Shown here one piece after another: positions 1-10,711 of a stretch of DNA of 64,000 nucleotides. The notes beneath the pieces were generated by a model. It did not search any database, was not told the origin of the DNA, and saw only the letters and a program-made list of their open reading frames with translations. A program made the translations under genes and the position numbers. The stretch lies in contig NC_092366.1 of NCBI RefSeq assembly GCF_030848805.1, forward strand, positions 11,344,239 through 11,408,238, in the 5' to 3' direction. This DNA is from Temnothorax longispinosus. Its lineage: Eukaryota; Arthropoda; Insecta; Hymenoptera; Formicidae. Numbering within the stretch: position 1 is the first letter of the stretch; every line of letters starts with the position of its first letter.

Positions 1-197
1 AACTTGCCAGTCAGGCCGTTTAACTTACCGAATTATTTCATCACTGGCGAATAACTTTTATTGAATACAGTCCAGAAAGGTTTCCCAGGAGAAGACTGAA
101 ATTCCCCTGCCGTCATGCCTTATCCGTATGCTGTTAATATCTGTAACAAAACATTTAAAAACGCAGCAAAATCGAACAAAAACTAATTAGCAATTTC

Positions 198-1052
198 TTA
201 AAAATATTTAAGTACGGGCTCAGACTCATTTCCCGAGGAACTATTTTGATCAATAAAACCGAGCGTCTTCGTACGCTCGATCACTATTCTAAGCGACGTT
301 ACTCCTTCAACTTGAAGAGAGCTCTTCACAAAGCCGTCTGTCAACGCGGCGACGAATTGAGAGCTCACAATCTTATCGCGAACTTTATGCGAGCATTCGG
401 GATACGCCTTCTGCGATAATCTCTCTAAGTCCGCGCCCAACGCTGCGAAATCTTCGCCCGGTCACTGTTTCCGGTTAGTGAATTGAAGATAATAGTTTTG
501 TGCGAGTTCACTTTCTCCGAAACGTAATTCCAATTTCGCCTTTAACTCTGCGTAAGAGAGACATTCGATCCCGTCGGCGTACTCATCAAGTAATGAACGC
601 GCCTTTCCCCGTAAACACGACGCCAAGACAACCGTTTTTTCCGCCTCACTCCATCCATTCGCAACGGCAATTAGCGAGAATTGTGAAAGAAACTCGCGTA
701 ACGGCGCCGTCCCGTCGTACGTATCGGGCTTTAGTTTAACGCCGCGAGGAATTCTATCTCCGGACGCGTCTACACTCGCGACCGTCACTCGCACCGCGCC
801 GCTCGCGTTTTCACCCGAAAGAAAATTATTGGAGGGACTTAGCTCTGAAATCCTCTCCTGCATTTGATGAAGCTCGTCATCGCGCTGCTGTATCATCGCC
901 GCGAACTCGGTTTCCCTCTGCATGCGCTCCGCGCGCATCTCACGAATCTCCTGCATCACCGCCTGCAGCGTAATCACTTCCGCCGTCTCCGGAGCATTCG
1001 ATTGTGGAGTCGCTGACCGGAGCCGTTTTCTCGTGGAAGCGGTCGAAGCCAT
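198..1052 (-). pseudogene. Gag-like protein of LTR retrotransposon, interrupted
   Basis: The main frame (1052 to 462, 196 codons) has a charged coiled-coil-like N-terminal half (residues about 25-75) and a capsid-like part with LKPDTYDGTAPLREFLSQF, then LELRFGESELAQNYY. It stops at a TGA at 462-464. The same frame then stays open to 198 with residues matching the continuing capsid region of the related gag at 27889-28912. The stop therefore truncates a once longer protein. The role of Gag is particle formation around the retrotransposon RNA. No zinc knuckle was found before the sequence runs into AT-rich DNA below 198. Confidence 0.8.
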
Positions 1053-1082
1053 TTCGTCTTACAAGCGCAGCTCGTTCTTTCT

Positions 1083-1100
1083 ATCTCGGACGAGCCCCCA
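1083..1100 (-). other. tRNA-Pro-type primer binding site
   Basis: On the minus strand this reads TGGGGGCTCGTCCGAGAT, starting three bases after the LTR. It nearly equals the tRNA-Pro primer binding site well known from murine leukaemia virus. The second Gypsy-like element (28950-28967) has the same kind of site. Confidence 0.8.
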
Positions 1101-1103
1101 AAA

Positions 1104-1403
1104 TGTTGCGCTCGCCGAGTCGTTCGTTCACTCACACACGCTCACACTCCCGACGCTCACGGAAATAACAGAAACACTGCAGTTATAACAAGAATAATCT
1201 CAATGTTTATTATAACGTCGCGATACAGGAGAGTGTGGACCACGTCCGCACGGTCCAGCAGCTCGAGAACAAATCTATCAGCTGTTACATTAAATCAATA
1301 AAATCAATAACTGGCTCGTTACTAAGGACAGGCTACATTCGACTTTCCGTTGCACGCTTCAGCTCGGTGTCGGAAAGGTATACCGGGCGGTATGCACGCA
1401 ACA
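1104..1403 (-). repeat. LTR, about 300 bp (TG...CA ends)
   Basis: The plus strand begins TGTTGCGCTC and ends GCACGCAACA, so the ends form the short TGTTGCG/CGCAACA inverted repeat typical of LTRs. Only one copy is in the window. It lies between a primer binding site on the left and Mutator-like coding sequence on the right. Confidence 0.75.
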
Positions 1404-2149
1404 TTATAACAAAAAAAGAATGTATTGGACATGTACAGAAACGAATGAGTACGAGACTTCAAAATTTGAAGAAAAAAACCACAGGACTTGGTGGAAAGGA
1501 CAAATTGACAGGGAAATTAATCGATGAACTTACTCGTTATTATGGCCTTGCAATACGACGTAATTGCCACTCACTTGAAGCAATGAAAAATGCTGTTATG
1601 GCTACTTTTTATCATTTACAGTCAATTGACCAGAAGCCGCAACATGACTTGTGTCCGACAGGAAAAGATTCTTGGTGTAAATGACAAAAAGCAAAGGCTT
1701 TGAATAAACTAGACAGTTTTCACCATGCACCCGCGCTTCATCCAGATGTTGTAAAAGCTATCGAGCCAATATACAAGGATTTATTTTCAGACGAACTTCT
1801 AGAAAAATGCGTGGAAGGTTTTACACAGAACAATAACGAGAGCTTCAATAACGTCTTTTGGCGCATAGCACCCAAAATCACCCACAGCGGCTGCTGTATT
1901 ATGAGAATTGCTTCTTACATAGCAGCCTGTACATTTAATGCAGGAAGCAAATCATATCTGCAAGTCATGGAATACTTGGGTATTAAAGTTGAACCAAATG
2001 CCAACAGTTACTGTAAGGAGGCAGATGAAAATCGTCTTTATCAGGCCGAGATCCAAGCCGTGAATGCAACACGGGAAGGAAGAATTTTTCGTAAACAATT
2101 GCGAGCAGCTGATGCTAAAAACCTGCTTGAAATTGAAGGACTTTTATAG
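1404..2149 (+). pseudogene. Mutator-like (MULE) transposase, C-terminal fragment
   Basis: The frame starting at the LTR edge contains ECIGHVQKRMSTRLQNL, LTGKLIDELTRYYGLAIRRN and CPTGKDSWCK, then a TGA (1682-1684), then continues in the same frame through FTQNNNESFNNVFWRIAPK to a natural stop at 2149. I recognise this as the conserved C-terminal part of insect Mutator-like transposases, including the motif ending in ESFN. The TGA falls where relatives have tryptophan, so a TGG to TGA change is likely. The N-terminal part is missing because the LTR element interrupts it. Not functional. Confidence 0.75.
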
Positions 2150-2760
2150 GCCCCGGAATCGCTGACTAAAGGTAAAGAAAAAAAATTTTTTTTAACAATT
2201 TTATTATTTAACAAAAAAAATTTTTTTTAAATTATTACTAATAATTTCGAGTCAAGATGAAACTTTTTCGTCTCTTGCATTTTTTTCGTAAGACGAGCCG
2301 TTTTCAACTTATAACATTATAAACAATTAATGATACTCCAAATCTGTTCTCAAACTTTAAACGCGTTTTTCTCAAAACATGGTTTTAAAAAACGGTGTTC
2401 ACGATATCTCGAGAACGGATATTCTTGGATGCTTCGTCTAATTAGCTACGATCAGACTTTTATAAACTTTTTTTTACAAATGTTTAAAAAATGCATTGGT
2501 AACTTGAAAAAATAGGTCAAAAATCGACTTCAAACTTCAAACAACCGCCATTTTTCAAACTTTTTTTAAATTTTTTTCAGCTCGTAGTTAACTGTCTTGT
2601 ATATCACTAATTACGAATTTAATGCCTATTTTTGTTCCAGATGACGTGACAACCCAAAATAGTGAACACCGCAAAAAAACGGGGCTTACGCTGACGCCAA
2701 TAAATAATATTTATTGTTGATAAATTTTAATTAAAAAATTTATAAACGTACTAGAATACA
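2150..2760. other. AT-rich stretch, no gene; probable 3' flank of the MULE
   Basis: Contains long A and T runs and a GAACACCGCAAAAAAACGG-like tract but no reading frame with recognisable content. It probably belongs to the non-coding 3' part of the Mutator-like element. I could not identify its terminal inverted repeat. Confidence 0.4.
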
Positions 2761-2842
2761 TGCTCTTTTTAACAGAAACAAAAGTTTTTGAATAAAGCAA
2801 TTATTTCCCGAGAAAAAAATTCCCAAAATATGGTCACTTTAC

Positions 2843-3155
2843 TCAGGTGTAAGCCCTTAAGTGTCCGTTTTCGATGCACATCGGTGGTGGAACGCACTCG
2901 TTCTTGCCGCGCTGTAGGTGGGACAACACCGCGCGTTTTTGATCGACGAGTTTCTTCCACGTTCCAGGCGAGAGCGAGATCTCCTTGCCGTAGCAATCCC
3001 CTATGACAATGTGCACGTAGCACGGGAGGACGGCTGTGATACCGACGTCTATGAATTTGTATCGCGTCTTAGTTAATAGGTATCTTCTTTCCAGAATTCG
3101 CACCGAATGACGTTCGACGTCGCGTTTCGAAGTACTGACGTCGTCGTCGTCGTGA
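2843..3155 (-). pseudogene. Exon fragment homologous to the Polinton PC4-like gene
   Basis: The frame includes ERRYLLTKTRYKFIDVGI, followed by VIGDCYGKEISLSPGTWKKL. This lines up with the second exon of the Polinton gene at 11451-12292 (RRFALTSTAYKFLDVGI, then LIGDNRGNRIILPHATW). On the minus strand it is preceded by a pyrimidine-rich acceptor ending in CAG at about 3156, and in the Polinton gene the homologous exon also begins just after an acceptor. The C-terminal half is missing. The segment GKEISLSPGTWKKL resembles the core of the PC4/SUB1 single-strand DNA-binding coactivator fold. That resemblance is weak and by eye only. Confidence 0.65.
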
Positions 3156-3549
3156 CTGGAGATAGAAAAAAAATAATTATTGTTATATTGTAGGCGAGCG
3201 ATACGTCGCAAACTCACAACGTGTTTTTCCGGGAGTCGACGTTGCTCCGATTCAGAAACGGAGTCTCTAATTCCGTCGATTACTCGTTGACTCTTCTATT
3301 TTTTGCGCTACCGACACCGTTCTTGAGATCGTCGTCGGATTGGCGCTGTTCAAAATACGTAACGTCGAGCACATCTTTCTCTTTATTTTTTTTCTCCGTT
3401 GTCGCTGTGCGGTTGACGGATCACGCGAAACTGAGTCATTCGAGGGAAATCAAGGTGGAATATAGTTTGAAAAAATAAATTACGATTCTTCTCTTTTCAT
3501 TAATATTCTCAGGAGCGGTACGTAAAAGGGGGGGTTACGTCGAATCGTT

Positions 3550-3964
3550 CTATTCTTCCTCTTCTCTATTCGACGTCTCCCTTGCGTCAATTCGAACGAA
3601 TCGACTCAATAGATCTCGCAGTTGCATCATCAGTCCGTCTATCGGGCACGTACTCTCAAGTGTCTTAAGTCGTGCTCTAATTCTTTTATCGATAATCTCA
3701 GGAAGAAATGCGTTATTTACAAGGATCTTTCTCACTAAACCGATGTTGGTTTCATGGAAACGACTATCCGACAATAAGATCGCTCGGTCTACTAAGCTGG
3801 TTATAGTATTGAATTTATATTGTAATGGATGGTTTGAGAAAAAATTGATATAACGACCTGAGAATGTAGGTTTTCTATACCAGTTCGTGAAAAGGTGACG
3901 TCCTTCCCTAATGACGACAGTGTCAAGGAACGGGAGTGAATTATTTGATTCCGTTTCCGGAATT
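3550..3964 (-). pseudogene. Penelope-like element reverse transcriptase, C-terminal fragment
   Basis: The minus-strand frame contains LPFLDTVVIREGRHLFTNWY, then RKPTFSGRYINFFSNHP and LVDRAILLSDSRFHETN. This is the hallmark C-terminal region of Penelope-like reverse transcriptases (LPFLD, WYRKPTFSGRYINF, SNHP). Normally a GIY-YIG endonuclease follows on the same strand. Here the endonuclease lies immediately upstream on the opposite strand (3966-4266), so the element has been rearranged by an inversion near 3965. The frame is open to 3550 but lacks the catalytic YADD region. Confidence 0.85.
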
Positions 3965-3965
3965 A

Positions 3966-4266
3966 TTTGATTGCGATGCGACATATATAGGGCAAACCAA
4001 GCGTCACTTAATGACACGAATTGACGAACATAAAAAAGATATTAATAAACATGACAGCAATCACTCGGTCGTTAGCAAACACCGTTTAGCGTTAGGGCCA
4101 TAATTTTAAATGGTCCGAAACCAATATCATCCACAGGGAAAATAACATGAAAAAGAGAGAGATTGCTGAAATGTTTTTAATTAAAAAACATTCCAACACG
4201 ATCAATTTGAAAAAAGATACAGAAAACTTAAACCCTGTATACGATAAAGTCATCTCGTCATTATAG
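3966..4266 (+). pseudogene. Penelope-like GIY-YIG endonuclease fragment
   Basis: The plus-strand frame CDATYIGQTKRHLMTRIDEH is the start of the GIY-YIG nuclease domain of Penelope-like elements (YIGQT, later R and E residues). A one-base frameshift near 4100 interrupts it, after which KKREIAEMFLIKKHSNTINL and a stop follow. It is the 3' partner of the reverse transcriptase fragment next to it, but in inverted orientation. Confidence 0.8.
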
Positions 4267-4725
4267 ACACCACGCGAGCATTATATGTACTATAACTTTC
4301 CAAGTTACGCGTTAAACTGTGGAAACGATTAGTACGTCTCGAAACTCCGACATGTGATCACGCCTTTTGTCGGCGCTCTGTCGGCAATGCATTGCTCCGG
4401 ATAACAGAGCGACAGCGTTGCATCGCGAGGGGCGCAATCGTCTTGATGTGCTCATCCCGTTTGTCATAAACTTACACGTAATGTACAGTTTGTAGAATCA
4501 CACAATTATTGTAATATTTTGTAGTTTGTTTGCATTGACTTGACCATTGTTCTTGTAGTGACTTCGATTTATGACTTTTTCTGAAAACATTTTCAATGAT
4601 ACGGACGTGTAGGTTTTTGACATGGATTAACAGGTATCGTTTTTATGAATTAATTAAATCAATTATTAATATTGGTATCTTTTCGACCGAAGTAATTAAT
4701 TTTGAATTGTTTGTCAGTTAGATTT

Positions 4726-4759
4726 GCTTGAAAAGGACCCGATCCAGGGGTCGAAACGT
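4726..4759 (+). ncRNA. Degenerate hammerhead-like motif of a Penelope-like element
   Basis: The sequence GCTTGAAAAGGACCC, a short loop, then GGGGTCGAAACGT forms a 5-bp stem (GACCC/GGGTC) flanked by a CTTGA-like box and GAAAC. This is the layout of the hammerhead core, in which CUGANGA and GAAA flank stem II. The first box is degenerate, so self-cleavage is doubtful. Hammerhead motifs are known from the terminal repeats of Penelope-like elements, and a GIY-YIG fragment lies 460 bases upstream. Confidence 0.5.
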
Positions 4760-4789
4760 CGCAGCGTTTTGTATACATTGCCAATTAGT

Positions 4790-5880
4790 CAATAATAATA
4801 AATGTTTCTTGATTAAAAGTTTTAATAAAGTTATAATATTACATATATTATGTGTATTTACAATAAAATATTTATTTTGATTTCTTAAACATTTCAGTTT
4901 AATCCACCAAATTCGACAGAGTGTGGAAGTGATCTTTGTATATCACAACTAAATAAGATATATCCCCAAGGAGAGGAAAAAGTGCCATTAAATAAAAAAT
5001 CAGATGAACTACTTATAATGTCTTTCAGCTTTTTTAATTATAGTGCACAACCAGATCTACTATTTGACACAAAAAACCAAGACTACAAGAGATTCTTTGG
5101 TAAATCTTATTGTTAAATCGGTAATTATTTAGAAATGGAGCCTTTTTTCTCAATTTTGACATTTTTTGCGGCAAAATGTTCTTGGCAAAAAGCCTTGTTG
5201 TGACTCCAATAACGATAATCAATCGGGGGAAGTCGAAGAATATGTGATCTACCTATTTTTTCAGCACATACAAGCATTAATTGAAATATGAGTTTAACTT
5301 CATACTTTGAACTTCATTTGAATATTGAAATAAATGCTTGGGCGGAGGAGGGGTTCCAAGGGAACCCCATTCTGAAAAGATCTAACCCAGCCCAAACCAA
5401 ATATGCAAATCAAGTTTAAACTGTGCAGTTAAATACACGTTTATCGTGTGTTTAATTGTTATATTTACCTAAATTATAGCTTTTTACCAAAAGAAAACGC
5501 TAATTGAGAAAAGATTCTAAAATTAATTAAAAAATATAGTTTTCTTGTCTTCCCTGTACAATTATTCTACTTGACAACAAAATATATTCTTTCACAAAAA
5601 AATTGAAAAACTTCCAAATTAAAAAAGGCCCTAATTATTTATAAATAATTGCCATTAAATCCAACATGACAAAAACATATTTTTAATAAATTATATTATA
5701 CTTCTATTTTCTTAATACAACTTCTGTGATGTTGATATTGTAATGATTAAATATTATTTATTATTATCTTTGCAAGATAATTTTTTATGAGAGAGAACCA
5801 CGTGAATTCCTTTTTTTACGTAAATTTTTAAGTATTTTTTTAATTTTCTCTTGAAATATATAAACATCACAATATTTACA
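4790..5880. other. AT-rich stretch without a recognisable gene
   Basis: Very AT-rich sequence with no long frame of recognisable content on either strand. A short GC-richer island near 5335-5400 contains no identifiable feature. Confidence 0.5.
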
Positions 5881-7565
5881 ATACAGTCGACACTCTTTCT
5901 TCGCGGATTTATTATTCGCGGATTCGCTATTTGCGGTCAACATATTTGTGACCACATTTTTTTATCCGCGGATAGATATTTCAATATTCGCGGATGTAAA
6001 TAATCATCGAAAAAAATTTATCATGCTTATATACAATAAATTAAAAAAAAAATGAATTTAAAGTCCTATTATACTAAGAGTTTCCACATCATGTCTTTAC
6101 TTTAAACAATTTGATTGTAAACAATTATTTAATTATCTTATTTATCTTTTATTAACTTAGCGCATATTTATTTTTACTGTCTTTCTTTTAACCTTATTTA
6201 ATCTTTGACGTCCGTCGGATTCAGTTATTTATTGTAACGTTAAGCTTTTATTTTGTACATTGACGCATAATTTATTTTTCTCTATTTTCTCGTGCTCTAG
6301 CTTTTTGGTTGCATTGGGTGAGTGAATTTGTATTTTACATCTACATTATTAAGCAAGTTAATACTGTTGCATCCGCGCTGAGCTCGAGCGAGACGCCCGG
6401 TATACGAGAATCGCAAAGCGTCCTTAGCAACGAGCCGGATTGATTAAATAACGACCGTCAGATTTGTTCTCGAGCCGCTGGACCGTTCGGACGTGTGTCC
6501 GCGCTCATATCTTCTTGTTTCAAGACTTTAATAAACGTTGAGACTGTTTCTCTTTTACACGGGGTTTACACAAACTAATTAAAAGACTGAAAAAAGTGAT
6601 GCCACTTAAAATAAAAGTAGAATTGCTAAATAGATTTCGTGGAAAATCTTTTGCTTCTGTCGCGCGTGCTTACAATGTAAATAAGTCGACTGTACGATCA
6701 ATTAGGAAATCAGAAGAAAAAATTAGAAATTCCATGGCTTCTGCTTCTGAAATCACTAAAACGAGAAGAGATCCTGCTATTGAGAAAATGTAGCGTTAAA
6801 CTTGTGGATTGAGGACAGGAACCAAAAAAGAGTGCCGTTGAGTGGTGCAACCATACGAGAGAAGGCAAAGTGTTACGTCCAACCCCGGGATTAGGATATG
6901 AAAATCTGGGAAGCAAGGGAAAAGCTAGCCAGAGGGGTCGGGGGAAGGGAGGACGCAGCTAGATACTTACAAATGTCGCTCGCAGGTACGCGCTCAGAGA
7001 CGCGTGGCGCGAGCCGAACGCACTTTTATGACTCAGAAAGGGTCAACGTCTGTAAAGACGTTAGGACGCCTTTCGTGAGCGGTGCGATCGTCGGTCCTTT
7101 TTCGAGCCAGAGAATTTAATCCCTTTAACTCAGGATCGGACCTCGTGCAATTTTGAGAGGTGGATGGTACTGAGGATGAGGTCTCAATTTAATGAAAGAA
7201 AAAGTTGAGTTTATCTTAGAAATAAATAGAACATTTATTACAAATTAACATAGAATTTACTAATGACATTGAGTAAAGAAAATCAGGCAATCGTACAAAA
7301 TAATAAATAAATCCAGATAAAGGGTAAACGTATTAAATGTAGGTGTAACATGTGTGTGTATTTCTCGCGGGTAATACATAGGTGCGGGGGTGATCGGGCA
7401 AGATCTTTAAGGAAAAACCTACTTGAAAATGAACATCCTGCCCGCTATTATTACAATCGGAATCAGTAGTGAGATTACATGAATTTAGTGAAGTGTTGTG
7501 TATGTGTGTAAATTAATTAAGTTAAAACATATGAGAATTAAAAATTAAAATTTATTCTATATTTA

Positions 7566-8012
7566 TTAATCTAAGATTACGATCTCAGGATCGCCTACTT
7601 CCTCAAGATCGAGAGTCGAGGCGGTCGAGGAGGTTGGGGACGGACTTCGGGAAGAGGAGGGGGAATCGGGAGGTTCTAGGAAGCGGGCTGGATCGGGGTT
7701 AACGGGGACCACGCGAGGCGGGACCACGCGAAACGGAGCCACGCGGCAAATAGGGCGATGTTCGACAATTGGGCGAGAGGGTAGGACGACTGGGCGATAG
7801 GGCAGGATGATAGCGGGACGATTCTGGTGCGAACAACCGGGTTCTTCCGTAAAAGCTGGTAGGGGCGGTGGGATGGCGAGTCGCGGAGGACCGGCGTTGA
7901 GCTGCTCCCGGGAGAGTTCGACCTCACGTCGCGCCCGCTTGTTCTGGCGATTTCTCTGTCGCCTGATCGTGCGGAGATTCTGTCCTTGAGGGGATAGGAC
8001 TTTCGGGTCCAC
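7566..8012 (-). CDS. Proline/arginine-rich 148-residue reading frame in the LTR-ended insertion
   Basis: The frame starts with ATG at 8012 and reads MDPKVLSPQGQNLRTIRRQR. It has a basic N-terminus (about residues 14-35), a proline-rich middle with repeated RPxxLPxRP-like steps, and a serine-rich acidic tail. I do not recognise the family. Its position inside a 2.5-kb mobile element suggests a gag-like or accessory protein, but base composition alone could keep such a GC-rich frame open. Treat as hypothetical. Confidence 0.35.
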   Translation of the reverse strand: MDPKVLSPQGQNLRTIRRQRNRQNKRARREVELSREQLNAGPPRLAIPPPLPAFTEEPGCSHQNRPAIILPYRPVVLPSRPIVEHRPICRVAPFRVVPPRVVPVNPDPARFLEPPDSPSSSRSPSPTSSTASTLDLEEVGDPEIVILD

Positions 8013-8057
8013 TAAAATTATTTACTTATTTAGTCGATCTCTCTCGGACCCGGTCCC

Positions 8058-8225
8058 AACGACCGCTGGGAACTCGATGCCTACACTGACCGACCCACGA
8101 GCATAAGCTCAGGGAGGTCAGTGGACCAGCTGAGTCCACGACAGCGATGAAGACGCCGGGAGGCAAGTCAGGCCCACGACAACGCCAACGACCGCTGGGA
8201 ACCTGATGCCTACACTGACCGACCC
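8058..8225. repeat. 39-bp direct repeat pair
   Basis: Positions 8058-8096 and 8187-8225 carry almost the same 39 bases (AACGACCGCTGGGAAC, then GATGCCTACACTGACCGACCC with two differences), 129 bases apart. They lie within the LTR-ended insertion just upstream of the proline-rich frame. Function unknown. Confidence 0.8.
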
Positions 8226-9484
8226 CAAATATATAATAAGCTTCCGGGGGTCCGACAATCGATAGACCGTTTAAGAAGGGGGGCGATAACGCGGAAAAAG
8301 AAGGATCAAGAGAATTACGGGACTTACTACTTGATGAGTTCAAACGAGTGGCCTTCTCTCTGAATGGACGTTGGACTCGTCGGTGGGTGAGTCGGGGCGA
8401 CTGATGGTCCGTCGGATCTGTTGCACTGACTCTAAACGTGGAGTCGAGACACGAAACGAATGAGATTCAGACTATAATACCGAGCAATGCAGACTGGGAC
8501 TGAGAAAATTTCTCTGAGGGCGAGTCCTGCGACGTCGCGATTTAAATAGGAAGCTTCGAAGGATGGAAGGGGTGGATTTCGTGTGGGATGTGTTTGGTTT
8601 TTGTTTAAAGGATTTCGGGTTGGCGGGATGTTTCTAATTTTTGTTTAACGGATTTCTTATTGGTTGAGATGTTCCTCACCCAAGAGGTAGATTCTTAAGT
8701 TTTCGCCTATCCTGGAAAGCTAGAGACGGTTATCGATTTTTGCGGTTTTCCATTGGTGAGCCCCCTCTTAAGGCCCCACTGTCTTATTGGGGGTGTAACC
8801 CATCGGTTCTTTCCAGTGACGCATTCGTTTTTCGGCTATCGCCGATTTCTCTTTTATTGGGGTTCCTTACTTATCTCGCGACCCTGTTTTTATATCGACA
8901 GACGATGCATACTTCTCAATCTTAATGGTAGGTACAAGGCAAACAGAACTTCCGCCACGTGTATTTACAATTACGTCCTAGGCTTTGTTTCTGTTTGTCG
9001 GAAACATCGCACAAGCAATTTTAGAAAGCTCGCTCGCAATAAAGATCTTCATCAACTCTGTCTGGGATTCAGGCCTTTTTGGCGCGTCGTGTCGCCGGGT
9101 TTATAGTTATGGGCCAGACAAGGTTGATAGACAAAATCCCATTACGTATGCCCCGTCTGTCAATATTTTACTCTGGAGGGTCGCTTCGTCGCCTAGGCAA
9201 ATAGCTATTATAGTTGTATAAAAAAAAAGGAATGCGAGATCTAACCTCACCCCGATCGATAACCGTCCGTACTCGGCTTGTTTATCCTAATCTTAGGGCA
9301 ATCTTAGGTGTATAAGAATTCCCGCGAAAAAGGGATATCGTGGAGTTCGCAGGACGTAACAGTATCAACACTTTAAGCAAGTTTCTAACAATGACAGTTT
9401 ATCGTTTTCCGAATTCCAAGCATCTGAAGGCTGGTTTATCTTTAAAGAGCGGCAATCGTTACATAACGACTTATTTTTGTGATG

Positions 9485-9900
9485 ATAGTTTCTTAAAAGG
9501 AAATTTTTTTTATTTTTAAAAATTATCTTTCTTTAAGTGCAGTTTCCGGCCGAAGAGTGAGTCCTACGAAAAAAATAAAAGAAACCTTATTTGTGTAGAA
9601 TTTATAGACAAATAACTTTCATTTGAAACATTTTTTCGTATCTCTATCCGTTTTCCAGAAACTCAGCAAAAACTTCTTTTAGGGGCAGTTTTATCCCTTT
9701 AAAAAATTAAGTAACGGGTAAATTTTTAATACTGTGGTCAGAAAATCATTCGGACTAATTCTATTCAAAATACCACTATTATCAAAGAAGTTTTAACATC
9801 CTTTTTGTGTCTATTGTAGTTGGATAATATTGGGAATTGGCCAATTTAACTTTCTGTATCTCCAAAACTAGGCCTATGCTCAACTTTAATTTTTTTTTAG
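9485..9900. other. AT-rich stretch, no gene seen
   Basis: Follows the broken Tigger transposase and may be its residual body. No terminal repeat or coding segment can be recognised. Confidence 0.4.
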
Positions 9901-9964
9901 ATTAATGTCCCATCATGTATCATGTAAGCGGAACTCCGACCCTTTCCTGCGCGACAAGGGAACG

Positions 9965-10045
9965 ATCCTTCGAATCTTCTTTCTCATAGCAATCCTTCGG
10001 ATCTTTCTTCTCATATCGATCCTTCGAATCTTTCTTCTCATATTC
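9965..10045. repeat. 27-bp minisatellite, three units
   Basis: Three units of the form ATCCTTCGAATCTTTCTTCT plus CATATCG follow each other with few differences. They create a leucine/isoleucine-rich open frame that I do not regard as a gene. Confidence 0.85.
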
Positions 10046-10159
10046 AGGTGCGTAGAGCTTAGAGTATTTCCGGCTGAGTACGTGTTTGCGAAATCGCTGA
10101 TTAATCCCGGCGATGGAAGCGGGATGAGAAGGACGCGCGTGGAAGGTGTTAATTGATCA

Positions 10160-10711
10160 CTCGTTGAATTATAATGTAACTCAGAGCACAGTCTGAGCCG
10201 TCTTTAATGAGCAATAATTTTACAATCTGACCTAAGAAACAATGAGCTGTCTTTTAACGAGAAGTCTGATTGACAGTCCGTATACTTGAGAGACAATTAT
10301 ATTAATCGCCCTGCTCGTGATGCGTAGCCCGTGAGCCGGTAAGACACGTGGCGGTCGGCACTCGCGCACGTGTGAGCTTGAGTCGTCGTGTCGATGCACC
10401 AGAACTGAATGAGTGGTCTCTTTCACAGTTTACAAGTGTATCTCAGCAGCTTAATTCACTGCGTTAGGCACTTCGATGCGCAGTCGCGACTCGAATCGCA
10501 CAGAGCACATGAGACACGTCTGATCACATAGCAACCATTTTTACGACTCCGTCGACCGCGAGGAAGAAGCTGGCGATGAGCGCGCCCGTGCTTGCGCCAA
10601 TTGCCGCGTTGATCCAGCATGCCGATACCCGATCGATGCTGCCATCTGAGGGATGGCGCACCGTGATCACGGAATCTCGAACAGTACTTATTCGTCCTGC
10701 TATTAGTGATC
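10160..10711. other. Unassigned stretch left of the Polinton
   Basis: Moderately GC-rich sequence without a recognisable gene. It ends in the GATTCT copy that flanks the Polinton. The sequence across the insertion (up to 10717, resuming at 25205) would be the empty target site, but I do not recognise what it was. Confidence 0.5.

Larger units (their letters stand above)
198..1403 (-). mobile_element. 5' portion of a Gypsy-like LTR retrotransposon (LTR, PBS, gag)
   Basis: Read on the minus strand, an LTR (1403 to 1104) is followed after three bases by an 18-base tRNA-Pro-type primer binding site and then by a gag-like reading frame. Nothing resembling pol follows gag before the window edge, so the rest lies outside the window or is deleted. 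The LTR edge at 1403 abuts Mutator-like transposase coding sequence, so the element probably inserted into that older transposon. Order and spacing are what is expected at the 5' end of a Ty3/Gypsy-type element. The clade assignment is inference from gag alone. Confidence 0.8.
6871..9361. mobile_element. 2.5-kb insertion with LTR-like ends inside the Tigger gene
   Basis: The left end is TGTTACGTCC and the right end is its exact complement GGACGTAACA. These ends coincide with the two positions where the Tigger transposase reading frame breaks and resumes. The TG...CA ends suggest an LTR retrotransposon or long solo LTR. No reverse transcriptase, integrase or second LTR copy is visible, and the flanking bases show no clear target duplication. 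Confidence 0.65.
5884..9482 (+). mobile_element. pogo/Tigger-like DNA transposon, interrupted and 3'-truncated
   Basis: The left end begins after a TA (5882-5883) with CAGTCGACACTCTTTCTTCG followed by repeated TTCGCGGATT motifs, as in Tigger-type terminal repeats. A transposase N-terminus follows at 6599. The coding sequence is cut at 6870 by a 2.5-kb insertion and resumes at about 9362. No right terminal repeat was found, so the 3' end is lost. Confidence 0.7.
6599..9482 (+). pseudogene. pogo/Tigger (CENP-B-type) transposase, N-terminal DNA-binding part
   Basis: The first segment (6599-6870) encodes MPLKIKVELLNRFRGKSFAS, then VARAYNVNKSTVRSIRKSEE, the Psq-type helix-turn-helix of CENP-B-like transposases. 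After a stop and frame change near 6790 it reads ALNLWIEDRNQKRVPLSG, the start of the second CENP-B DNA-binding helix bundle. After the insertion the same domain resumes (9362-9482) with QHFKQVSNNDSLSFSEFQAS and EGWFIFKERQ. This order matches the family. No DDE catalytic domain is present. Confidence 0.8.

Noticed and set aside
6367..6560. Possible solo LTR starting TGTTGCATCCG
   Set aside because: No complementary end or target duplication was found, and the stretch fits the non-coding leader of the Tigger element.
7676..7989. Alternative frames across the proline-rich region
   Set aside because: Overlapping shadows of the frame at 7566-8012 without recognisable content.
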